Part shown: in pieces, positions 8,559 to 16,570 of the stretch
Position numbering within the stretch: position 1 is the first letter of the stretch
Layout: each line of letters begins with the position of its first letter
DNA from: CAWKKW01 sp963850345
GTDB lineage: Bacteria > Acidobacteriota > Terriglobia > Terriglobales > Acidobacteriaceae
DNA: 64,000 bases
Assembly: GCA_963850345.1 (NCBI GenBank)
Contig: CAWKKW010000002.1
Coordinates: 248,001-312,000 of the forward strand
Direction of reading: 5' to 3'
Position numbers and translations under genes: made by a program
Notes under the pieces: generated by a model
Told to the model about the DNA's origin: nothing
Seen by the model: only the letters and a program-made list of their open reading frames with translations
The model's database searches: none

Positions 8559-9773
8559 ATGAACATCTTACTCGTTGACGATGATCCCATCGCTCGCGCC
8601 ATCCATTCGATGTTGCTACGCAGCTTCGGCCACGAGGTATTGGAAGCCGCGGATGGCGAACTGGCCTGGAGGCTGGTCGAGGAGAAGAACATCAGCTTTG
8701 TCGTCAGTGACTGGATCATGCCAAACCTTGCAGGTGTCGATCTGTGCCGACGAATCCGCGCTGCCGAGTTTGATCGCTACATCTACGTCATTCTTTGTAC
8801 GTCCAAGGGTGCGAAGTCTGACTTAGTGGAAGGCATGGACGCGGGTGCTGACGACTTTGTCGTGAAGCCAATAAGCGCCGAAGAGCTTCGGGTGAAGGTC
8901 AGGGCTGGTGAGCGTGTGCTCACCCTGCAGCAAGGGCTGGCCAGCAAGAACCGGGAACTGGCTGCCGCAAACACGCGGCTCCAGTCCGCGCACAAGCTCA
9001 TCGAAGATGATTTGAAAGCGGCGGCCTGGATCCAGGAACAGCTTCTACCTTCACCGGCGTTGCATGCGCTCGGCGTGAAGTGCGAATGGAGCTTTCGGCC
9101 CTCGAGCTATATTGCCGGAGACATCTTCAACTTCTTCGCGCTGGATGAAAAGCAAGTAGGTTTTTACCTGTTGGATGTCTCCGGTCACGGAGTTCCCGCG
9201 GCCATGCTCTCGGTCACGCTGAGCATGGTACTTACTCCGGATGCGACCCATGGAAGTCCCCTCAAGAGCTACGATCGCAGCACGGGCGCACTGAAAGTAG
9301 CGTCACCTGGAGATGCGATACGAGAACTCAACCGGCGCTTTCAATCGAAAGACGATCGCTACTTCACCATGCTCTACGGCATTCTCGACACGGAGTCCGG
9401 TTTACTGCAACTCGCCCAAGCTGGTCATCCCAGCCCGATTTTATTGAGGCAAGGAACGCCGCCGGAGATGCTGGGCCAGGGCGGCATGCCGGTTGGGCTT
9501 TGGCCTGAAATGGAATTCGACTGCATGGAGCTCTTTGTGGCTCCAGGAGATCGGCTCCTTCTCTATTCCGATGGAGTGACGGAGTGCATGAACCCCGACG
9601 GGGAAAGTTTCGGGGAACAGCGTCTTCTCGAATATTTGGAAAGTGCATCCGACCGGTGTTTACCGGAGGTATTGCGAGGCCTGGATAGCGAAATGACGCA
9701 ATGGGGCGGCGCCACAAACTACGGCGACGATGTCTCTTTGCTGGCAATCGAGTTCAGCAGCGTGGTGAATTGA
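8559..9773 (+). CDS. Response regulator with SpoIIE-type PP2C phosphatase domain (RsbU-like)
   Basis: 404 aa from ATG 8559, chosen because the receiver domain begins immediately there (MNILLVDDD). Receiver: acidic pocket Asp7-Asp9, phospho-acceptor Asp51 (VVSDWIMP), Lys103 (VVKP). A helical linker follows (about 118-155; LASKNRELAAANTRLQSAHKLIEDDL). The C-terminal SpoIIE/PP2C domain (about 165-404) has YIAGDIFNFF, LLDVSGHGVPAAM and LLYSDGVTE, which carry the metal-binding aspartates. Phosphorylation of the receiver would control dephosphorylation of a STAS antagonist, and the STAS and anti-sigma kinase genes follow directly. No histidine kinase or sigma factor gene is nearby, so input and output lie elsewhere. 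Confidence 0.92.
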   Translation: MNILLVDDDPIARAIHSMLLRSFGHEVLEAADGELAWRLVEEKNISFVVSDWIMPNLAGVDLCRRIRAAEFDRYIYVILCTSKGAKSDLVEGMDAGADDFVVKPISAEELRVKVRAGERVLTLQQGLASKNRELAAANTRLQSAHKLIEDDLKAAAWIQEQLLPSPALHALGVKCEWSFRPSSYIAGDIFNFFALDEKQVGFYLLDVSGHGVPAAMLSVTLSMVLTPDATHGSPLKSYDRSTGALKVASPGDAIRELNRRFQSKDDRYFTMLYGILDTESGLLQLAQAGHPSPILLRQGTPPEMLGQGGMPVGLWPEMEFDCMELFVAPGDRLLLYSDGVTECMNPDGESFGEQRLLEYLESASDRCLPEVLRGLDSEMTQWGGATNYGDDVSLLAIEFSSVVN

Positions 9774-9839
9774 AGAGCGATTCGCGCGACTGTGCGTGGT
9801 GACCTGTTGTAAAGAAATTCGGAAGTCATGGAGAGCAGC

Positions 9840-10175
9840 ATGAGGTTTGAAGAGAACAAAGCAGGAGATGTTCTGATTGCCAAGGTTCTGGAATCGCGCA
9901 TCGGAGCGGATGTGGCGGCCCGATTCAAAGAAGAGATCATCGGATACGTGAAGAGTGGAAACCGTGCCATCGTTCTTGACCTGAGCGATGTATCCTTCAT
10001 CGACTCGAGCGGATTGGGAGCACTGATTTCGTGCCTCAAGTCGATGGGCGGCCAGGGCGAACTGGTGCTATGCGGTACACAGGGCACAGTGAGCAGCATG
10101 TTTAAACTGACCCGCATGGACAAGGTATTCCGCATGTTTAGTGGTTCCGAAGAGGCTGTAGCCGCGCTGTCCTAG
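9840..10175 (+). CDS. STAS-domain anti-sigma factor antagonist (SpoIIAA/RsbV type)
   Basis: 111 aa from ATG 9840, which has GGAGA 5 bp upstream; an ATG at 9828 is also possible. The STAS core AIVLDLSDVSFIDSSGLGALISCL has the Asp-Ser-Ser-Gly switch (Ser56/Ser57), the serine phosphorylated by the cognate HATPase kinase in this family. The C-terminus (LVLCGTQGTVSSMFKLTRMDKVFRMF) is typical. Role: unphosphorylated antagonist binds the anti-sigma factor and frees the target. It is flanked by its predicted phosphatase upstream and predicted kinase downstream, giving a complete partner-switching set. Confidence 0.92.
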   Translation: MRFEENKAGDVLIAKVLESRIGADVAARFKEEIIGYVKSGNRAIVLDLSDVSFIDSSGLGALISCLKSMGGQGELVLCGTQGTVSSMFKLTRMDKVFRMFSGSEEAVAALS

Positions 10176-10184
10176 CGGAAGGAG

Positions 10185-10640
10185 ATGGTGTTGCGCGCCA
10201 TTCGAATGGTGATCGAGAGCGAACTGTCGAACGTCAGCCTGATGGCTGTTGCGGTCAACCGGATATGCTCGCAGCTGGGAATGGATCCTGTGCTCTGCTT
10301 CCAGATGGAGCTGTGTGTAACGGAGGCAGCGACGAATTCGATTCGCCACGCCTACGGCGGCCGTTCGGGACACGAAGTGTCTCTGCTGATCTCTCTGGAA
10401 CCGGAAAGGCTGAATCTTGAATGCTCCGATACCGGCACGCCTATGGGGCCCGAACAGGTAGAGCGGCTCATTCGAGGCTGCGATCATTGCAATCATCAGG
10501 AGAGTCAATTGCCGGAAGGCGGCAGGGGACTGCAGATCATGCACGACCTGATGGACCAGATCTGCTACCTGCAGGATGGCCCGGTGAATCGATTGCAGAT
10601 GAGCAAGCAATTCCGTGTATCGCCTCCAGTGACTCCCTAA
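10185..10640 (+). CDS. HATPase anti-sigma factor / serine kinase (RsbW type)
   Basis: About 151 aa with GHKL ATPase motifs: N-box ELCVTEAATNSIRHAY, G1 DTGTPM, G2 GGRGLQIM. This is the SpoIIAB/RsbW family, which phosphorylates the STAS antagonist and sequesters a sigma factor or other target. The start is uncertain: the sequence AAGGAG abuts the ATG at 10185 with no spacer, so a TTG at 10191 (6 bp spacing) or the ATG at 10206 may be used instead. It lies 9 bp after the STAS gene and is the last gene before the convergent cellulose synthase gene. Confidence 0.9.
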   Translation: MVLRAIRMVIESELSNVSLMAVAVNRICSQLGMDPVLCFQMELCVTEAATNSIRHAYGGRSGHEVSLLISLEPERLNLECSDTGTPMGPEQVERLIRGCDHCNHQESQLPEGGRGLQIMHDLMDQICYLQDGPVNRLQMSKQFRVSPPVTP

Positions 10641-10683
10641 GTCTCCATCGTGCGACTAAAGAACGCCGACGGGTGAATAGCGG

Positions 10684-13600
10684 CTAGTCGACAGCCAGCC
10701 GCAATCTCCACTCTGCATGCCTGCGCAGCCACGAACGCGCCCAAAGCGAAAGCAGCAGGCCAATCGCAGTTACGCTTAGGAGAAGCACAAGGAAGTTCTC
10801 CGCCAGCCAGATACGCATGGCAACATAGCGCGAGACGGCGCCAACGTGATAGCTGTTGCTCTCGAGCCGCGATGAAGTAAAGTGGCTTCCGTCGAAAACG
10901 CTGATCGACCCTGAGATGTCGCTGGATTGCGACCTGGTGAGAAACTCGTCAGAAAGCGCATCGACGGCGAAGTCGTTCTTAAGCGCGACCACAACCACCG
11001 AGCGGCCCGGACCATACGGCGATTGAATTCCCTCGATCATCGCGCTCGCATCGCCCTCTGGAGCCACAGCCAGAGGCGTGTCCTGTATCCAATTCAAGAG
11101 CCTATCCCACCATCTCCGTGCGACGATAAGTTGTCCGCTGGACTGCTTCGCTCGCAGTCCGCTTTCCGTCAACGAGACGGGGAGAGACGATTGCAGAGTG
11201 TCAAAGGCTGGCTGTTGTCCAACACTACCGAGCACCAGGTAATCGCGATCCGACTGTCCCAGGCTCTCCGGTCCGCCAACTGTCACTCGAAGTGCGGGGT
11301 ATCCAGTCTGTGCGCTGAAATGGCTCATCAACAGAAGGAACAGCGACAGTTGCTCGCGACTGGGATGACTCGGCACCACCACGGTGGTGTCCGCCAGGTC
11401 TGCCAACCGCGTGAAAGGGAAGCCCGCATTGGCGAACAGCTCCAGATTGGGCATCGGTGCCCAGTGGACAAGGCCCTGCACGTTTAAGCTGGAGCTCCTA
11501 AGGATCTCTCCTTTGAGCTTCAATGGAGATACCTTGTCCAGCGTCAAACCGGAAGGAGCATTGAATACGAAGTTGAATTGAAAGGTATTGGAAGATGGGC
11601 GCATGGTCGCGACCGGAAACAAGATCCAACGCGAGGTCTCTTTCATACCCTGACCCTTTGGCAAGGGAGCTTCGTTAACGGGTGTGCCATTCACCACGAT
11701 GCGCAGGAGTGATCCGTCTGAAAGCGGTGTCGCGTTATAGCGGTAGTTCAAATGCAGTTGAAGGTTAGCTTGTTCCCCGTAGTAGAGATCCGGGGGCACG
11801 CGCAGGTAGATATCCAGAGGGGAAGATCCATCGCTTTGCAATGCTCCTTCCGTCCCGTAGTTCCACAACGGCGAAGGCCTGTCGTTCGGCAGCCATAGCG
11901 GCGCGTCGTCGACACGCCTGGCGTTAGGCAACCGGTAGTGCGAATAATGTGCAACGGCTCCCACCAGCTCCTGACTTGCCGATGACACGGCCTGCGCCGC
12001 CTCAACCAGCTGATCGTCCGTGTTACCCGACAAGAGCAGTATCTGGCCATAGGCATCCTGAGGATTGACTGCCAGCGCCACCGTGGGATCAGCCGATACG
12101 GAAGACTGTAGCGAAGGAGGTAACTCGCCATGATTGGACGAGAACACGATTGAATTTCCCGATGGAATCGTCCCGATCGACACGGAAAACTTCACCGGTC
12201 GTGCGCCCGACTGTACTCCAAACCAGGAAGCCACGACGCCTGCAGCCTGCAGAGTCTTCATCGTGGGCTGCGATAGAAAGACAAACGACAGCGTGGTGGA
12301 CGATTGCAGATCTTTGTCGTAGAAGGGCATAGGCAGCAGTTTGAGATCCGCTGCCAGCGAGAGCAGAGTTCCTGAAAGAGTAAAGGTCGTAGAAGGATCG
12401 ATACTGACCTTAGGCAAGGAAGACACGCCCGCATCTTCTCCGAGGAACTGAAAGGTGAGTGTGTTTTCGCGGACCAGCAGGTCAGCCGGCAACACGATGT
12501 TGGAGGTCTGTAACCCTTCTGCTGCAGCCGCTCCGCTCGCTAACGGGGCAGTGGTAACGTCAGCGCCATTCAGCAGTAACTTCAACGACGAGCCTGCGGC
12601 CGCCCCAGCAGGCAGGTGATATCTGAGGTTCAACGTCGCATCCGTGACAACCTGGGAACTTGGCAGCGTAAGGTGCACGCTTCGATACGAATTGCCAGTT
12701 GTGAACTGAAGTGGCTCCGACACGCCGACGGTTTTCAGGCTAAGCACCTGTCGAAAGCTGCCCGAGGAACGATCGTCTGGAGCCGTGGCTTGCAACGGGG
12801 TATTCGCCGGAGCCGAGCTCGCTACTTCGGCCCTGGCTGCCCAGGTGAATGAGATCGCCAGGCATAGCAGAAGCGCTGCAACCGTGGATGCAGGCTTGGT
12901 CTGCGCCGCACGTTGCCTTCTAGGAAGCAGGCCCAACAGCAGATGCTTGATCCCACCCGTGGATAGCCGAACAATGCGCCATAAGCTGCGCAGCGGCCTG
13001 TCTGGCTCCGCTGTTGAGCCTAGCCACGCATCGGCCCTTGAGTAGATCACGCGAGTCAAAACTTCCTGTTCGGGAATCGTGGGGCAATGGAATTCGAGAC
13101 GCAGCACCTTGCCGTTGTTTCCCACTACCTTAGTGCGCAGCTCAGCATCGCCGTCTGGCAGGAGAAAGCTGATATGCACAAACTGTCCCGGCGATACGTC
13201 CAACGCCTCATTCATGCGAATGGACGCGCCGCCCGCAGAGAGATCCACCGACTCTCCAGGAAACTGCGAGCCATCTGGAAAGGACACTGATGCCGGTATT
13301 GCGGCATTGATGCGAACCGTGCCTCGACGTTGTTGCGCCTCGAGAGCTACTGCACCTGCAGCCCCGAGAATGACGATGTTAAACACAATCCAGACGAGAT
13401 TCAGAATCACCGTTCCGGGATGATCCGGGTCCTTGATAAACATTCGATACGGCGCGACCGCCACGCCCAGCAGGTTCAGCAGCAGCAACCAGGTGGTCGG
13501 GCGCGCTATGTGGCTGTCGAAATAGCTGTCTTCCACGACGCCGCCTTTATCCGTCACGTTGAACTTGCCGAGCTTCGGATTGATCAAGGCCAGTAGAGTT

Positions 13601-15039
13601 GGGGCGAGGATGTATGGGGCCAGCACGGTCTCGTAGATTTCATTCCAGAAGGAGTGGCGATGCTTTCCCTGGATGCGCGAGTTTGCCATGTTTGACAGCA
13701 CAAGGTGGGGCAGAGCGTAAACCAGGATGGCTGCCCAATAACCGGGAATAATCGATCGGCCCAGCAGCATGTAGACCAGCGGTGACAGCAGGAACACAAG
13801 CCGCGGCACTGCATACATGAAGTGGAACATGGCGTTGAAGTAGCAGATGCGTTGCGTGAACTTGAGCCCGCGCGCCAACAAAGGGTTATCAGTCCGCAGG
13901 ATCTGAATCATGCCGCGCGCCCAACGAATGCGTTGACCGATGTGCGCCGAGAGACTCTCAGTTGCGAGGCCCGCTGCCTGGGGAAGATTGATGTACGCCG
14001 TGTTCCAGCCGCGCATCTGCAAGCGTAGCGAGGTGTGGGCATCTTCCGTCACAGTCTCGGTGCGCACGCCGCCAACTTCGTTCAACGCAGTTCGTCGCAA
14101 TACCGCGCACGATCCACAGAAAAACGTAGCATTCCAGAAGTCGTTTCCGTCCTGCACAATTCCGTAGAACAGCTCGCCCTCGTTCGGGATGACATGGAAG
14201 TTCCCGAGATTTCTCTCAAATGGGTCAGGAGAATAGAAGTGGTGCGGCGTCTGCAGCATGCCCAGGCGCTCATCGCGTAGAAACCAACCGACCGTCACCT
14301 GTAGGAAGCTTCGCGTCGGCACGTGATCGCAATCGAAAATTGCGACATACGGCGAGGTCAGTTTCTCAAGCGCCCGATTGATGTTGCCGGCCTTGGCGCC
14401 TTTGTTATCGGTGCGCCGAATGTATCCCACGCCTGCTTCTTCAGCAAAAGCGCGGAAGTCTTCACGGCGCCCGTCGTCGAGGATATAGACGTGCAGCTTG
14501 TCAGGCGGATAATCAATGCCCATCGCAGCAAGAGCCGTATAGCGGACGATCGAGAGCGGCTCGTTGTACGTCGGAATCAACAGGTCGACATGTGGCCAGC
14601 GTTGAATGTCATCGGGCAAAGGAACCGGCTTGCGGTGAAGCGGCCAAGCCATCTGGAGATAGCCGAGAAACATGATGGCAAAGGCGTAGACCTCCGCAGA
14701 GAGCAGGATCAGAAGAAATACCGAGTCGATCTGCAGACGGCGATTGGAGGAATCTACAAAGAAATCAATTACCAGGTGAATACGCCACCAGCCATACCGC
14801 AGCGTGGCGACCATCGACATGATCATCAAGGCCAGTGTGATCAGGTACGACCTTGAAAAGCGTCCCATCGAAACAGCAACCACGATGGTGACGGCTCCGA
14901 GCACAGCCTGCTTGGGCCAACTCAGGTACAAGCTGATGAACTGAAAGCCGAGAAAGGCCCCCACCACGATCACCAGCCAGCGAAAGAGCCGGATCAACAA
15001 CCCCTGGCTATTCTCGATGGAGCTCCAGAACGCGCTCAT
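10684..15039 (-). CDS. bcsAB: Cellulose synthase BcsA-BcsB fusion with PilZ domain
   Basis: 1451 aa. Residues about 1-690 are BcsA: N-terminal membrane helices; GT2 motifs DDG (188-190), DCD (236-238), TED (331-333) and QRIRW (369-373); further helices to about 565; and a PilZ domain with RxxxR (572-576) and DLSAGG (599-604), the c-di-GMP signature. A hydrophobic, signal-like segment at about 705-725 (VAALLLCLAISFTWAARA) leads into a BcsB-like periplasmic part ending in a C-terminal membrane anchor (about 1415-1437). Fused AcsAB is known from Komagataeibacter. Start ATG has GGAG 7 bp upstream. No bcsC, bcsZ or diguanylate cyclase gene is adjacent. It converges on the partner-switching operon with 43 bp between. 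Confidence 0.93.
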   Translation of the reverse strand: MSAFWSSIENSQGLLIRLFRWLVIVVGAFLGFQFISLYLSWPKQAVLGAVTIVVAVSMGRFSRSYLITLALMIMSMVATLRYGWWRIHLVIDFFVDSSNRRLQIDSVFLLILLSAEVYAFAIMFLGYLQMAWPLHRKPVPLPDDIQRWPHVDLLIPTYNEPLSIVRYTALAAMGIDYPPDKLHVYILDDGRREDFRAFAEEAGVGYIRRTDNKGAKAGNINRALEKLTSPYVAIFDCDHVPTRSFLQVTVGWFLRDERLGMLQTPHHFYSPDPFERNLGNFHVIPNEGELFYGIVQDGNDFWNATFFCGSCAVLRRTALNEVGGVRTETVTEDAHTSLRLQMRGWNTAYINLPQAAGLATESLSAHIGQRIRWARGMIQILRTDNPLLARGLKFTQRICYFNAMFHFMYAVPRLVFLLSPLVYMLLGRSIIPGYWAAILVYALPHLVLSNMANSRIQGKHRHSFWNEIYETVLAPYILAPTLLALINPKLGKFNVTDKGGVVEDSYFDSHIARPTTWLLLLNLLGVAVAPYRMFIKDPDHPGTVILNLVWIVFNIVILGAAGAVALEAQQRRGTVRINAAIPASVSFPDGSQFPGESVDLSAGGASIRMNEALDVSPGQFVHISFLLPDGDAELRTKVVGNNGKVLRLEFHCPTIPEQEVLTRVIYSRADAWLGSTAEPDRPLRSLWRIVRLSTGGIKHLLLGLLPRRQRAAQTKPASTVAALLLCLAISFTWAARAEVASSAPANTPLQATAPDDRSSGSFRQVLSLKTVGVSEPLQFTTGNSYRSVHLTLPSSQVVTDATLNLRYHLPAGAAAGSSLKLLLNGADVTTAPLASGAAAAEGLQTSNIVLPADLLVRENTLTFQFLGEDAGVSSLPKVSIDPSTTFTLSGTLLSLAADLKLLPMPFYDKDLQSSTTLSFVFLSQPTMKTLQAAGVVASWFGVQSGARPVKFSVSIGTIPSGNSIVFSSNHGELPPSLQSSVSADPTVALAVNPQDAYGQILLLSGNTDDQLVEAAQAVSSASQELVGAVAHYSHYRLPNARRVDDAPLWLPNDRPSPLWNYGTEGALQSDGSSPLDIYLRVPPDLYYGEQANLQLHLNYRYNATPLSDGSLLRIVVNGTPVNEAPLPKGQGMKETSRWILFPVATMRPSSNTFQFNFVFNAPSGLTLDKVSPLKLKGEILRSSSLNVQGLVHWAPMPNLELFANAGFPFTRLADLADTTVVVPSHPSREQLSLFLLLMSHFSAQTGYPALRVTVGGPESLGQSDRDYLVLGSVGQQPAFDTLQSSLPVSLTESGLRAKQSSGQLIVARRWWDRLLNWIQDTPLAVAPEGDASAMIEGIQSPYGPGRSVVVVALKNDFAVDALSDEFLTRSQSSDISGSISVFDGSHFTSSRLESNSYHVGAVSRYVAMRIWLAENFLVLLLSVTAIGLLLSLWARSWLRRHAEWRLRLAVD

Positions 15040-15540
15040 TGTGAGCTCCGGTGCAAATCCTCGACAGCGGGCAACATAGGTTTAGAGAATTCCCCCAGAG
15101 TTCAGCCGTCCAAAGCGCGAGGAACGACAGAGACACCGCAACTCGCTCGCCGCATGAAGCGATCGCTGCGAGGTGACCCGAACGCGCAACTTGCTCTCCG
15201 CGGCCTTCACGGCCTTCGTTGGCAATGCGATACTGCAGCCCTGAACTTTGATGGTTCCAGCCCTGCTTCCATCCAGGCGATCGTAACCGCGATCGAACAT
15301 TATGTGGTGACGTTGTGCTCCTTTTATAACCCGTTCCAGAGCCGAGATGGGACAAATGAGTAGTTACGAAAGTGTGCGCAGTTGGCAGGAGATATAGGAT
15401 TTCGGTGCGGCAGTTGCTTGCCAAATGGCCGAATGGGGGCGTCGAAGAGCGCGGATGAACAGATAGAGCTGTTCCGAGGGAGGAGCGTTACAGTGGAAGT
15501 TACGAATCCTGGAAGGGCTCGCTTGCGTCCTTGCGCAGGC
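15040..15540. other. Intergenic region upstream of bcsAB
   Basis: About 500 bp. Weak minus-strand open frames run through it but have no start signal, family motif or codon pattern that persuades. The part nearest 15040 should hold the bcsAB promoter. No clear palindrome or terminator was identified. Confidence 0.35.
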
Positions 15541-16398
15541 TCACGCGACTGTCGTGATCAGCTCTCCGATGTTGTAGATCGAGATGTGAATCTCGTCCTG
15601 TAACTGCAGCGTGAACGAGTCGGGAGGGACAATGCCGGTCCCTGTTAACAGGAAACACCCGTCTGGGAAGGAGTTATCACGAAACAGGTATGAAACCAGC
15701 GTCTCGAAGGATCGCTTCATCGACTCCAGCGTGGTTGATCCAGAGAATACAGTCTCGCTGGACCGGATGATCTTCATGGAAATTTCGGTGGTCCGCAGCA
15801 GCGGCTCCTCCGCAACCAGAATCGCGGGACCAAGGGCGCAACACCGGTTGTAAACCTTCGCTTGCGGAAGATATAGCGGGTTTTCTCCCTCAATGTCCCG
15901 CGAGCTCATGTCATTGCCGACGGTGTAGCCCTGAATCTTCCCGCCGGGGCTCAACAGCAGCGCGAGTTCCGGCTCAGGAACGGACCACCGAGCGTCGCTT
16001 CGTATGGCGACCTGCCCGTTCGGTCCGACCACCCGGTGCGGCGTGGTCTTGAAGAAGATCTCTGGCCGGTCGGCATCGTAAACGCGCGCATAAAAGTCCC
16101 CGCCCGCTGCCACCTGAGACTCTTCCATGCGTGCCGTGCGGCTCCTCAAGTACGTCACGCCGGCCGCCCAAACTTCCTGTTGCCCTATTGGCGCTAGCAA
16201 GTTCTGCAAAGACGTGTCATCGAACGGCGCCAATTGAGGCATGATTTGGCGTAAATGGCCGGCGAGGTCTTCCGTGCAGACTAGCGAATCCCAATCCACT
16301 CCCTCGAGCGCGTACAAACCATTGCCTTCTTCTAGAACAACACTGCGAGCGGTGCGATAAAGCTTCATGGGACGACTGCCTCTTGTGCCGGTAGGCAT
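15541..16398 (-). CDS. Fumarylacetoacetate-hydrolase (FAH) family enzyme, likely 2-keto-3-deoxy-sugar-acid dehydratase
   Basis: 285 aa from ATG 16398, which has GAGGGAG 6 bp upstream; an in-frame ATG at 16467 lacks such a site. The FAH-fold features include TYLRSRTARMEES, PEIFFKTTPHRVVGP, the metal-ligand run SVPEPELALLL (E-x-E), GYTVGNDMSSRDIEGENPLYLPQAKVYNRCCALGP, and the C-terminal FLLTGTGIVPP. Members of this branch include 2-keto-3-deoxy-D-arabinonate/xylonate dehydratases, which form 2-oxoglutarate semialdehyde. The gene diverges from a YjhG-type xylonate dehydratase, and the two would catalyse consecutive steps of a Weimberg-type route. Exact substrate is inferred from context. Confidence 0.82.
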   Translation of the reverse strand: MPTGTRGSRPMKLYRTARSVVLEEGNGLYALEGVDWDSLVCTEDLAGHLRQIMPQLAPFDDTSLQNLLAPIGQQEVWAAGVTYLRSRTARMEESQVAAGGDFYARVYDADRPEIFFKTTPHRVVGPNGQVAIRSDARWSVPEPELALLLSPGGKIQGYTVGNDMSSRDIEGENPLYLPQAKVYNRCCALGPAILVAEEPLLRTTEISMKIIRSSETVFSGSTTLESMKRSFETLVSYLFRDNSFPDGCFLLTGTGIVPPDSFTLQLQDEIHISIYNIGELITTVA

Positions 16399-16570
16399 GC
16401 TCGACTCCCTCGTCAGCGGTCCTTCGAGAGATTCGTCGAACAGCAAGGGAGACGTTGAGATTTGCAAGCATCATAGCTGATCCACTCGTCTTTCTCAGGA
16501 CACTACCGTTTGCAGGGTAGGCACCGCCTGCCGGATGATGGTTGGGTTGCGTCTGGCAATTGAGGAGCCC

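Noticed and set aside
15008..15424. 138-aa minus-strand open frame upstream of bcsAB
   Set aside because: Overlaps the bcsAB start in another frame and has no recognisable features.
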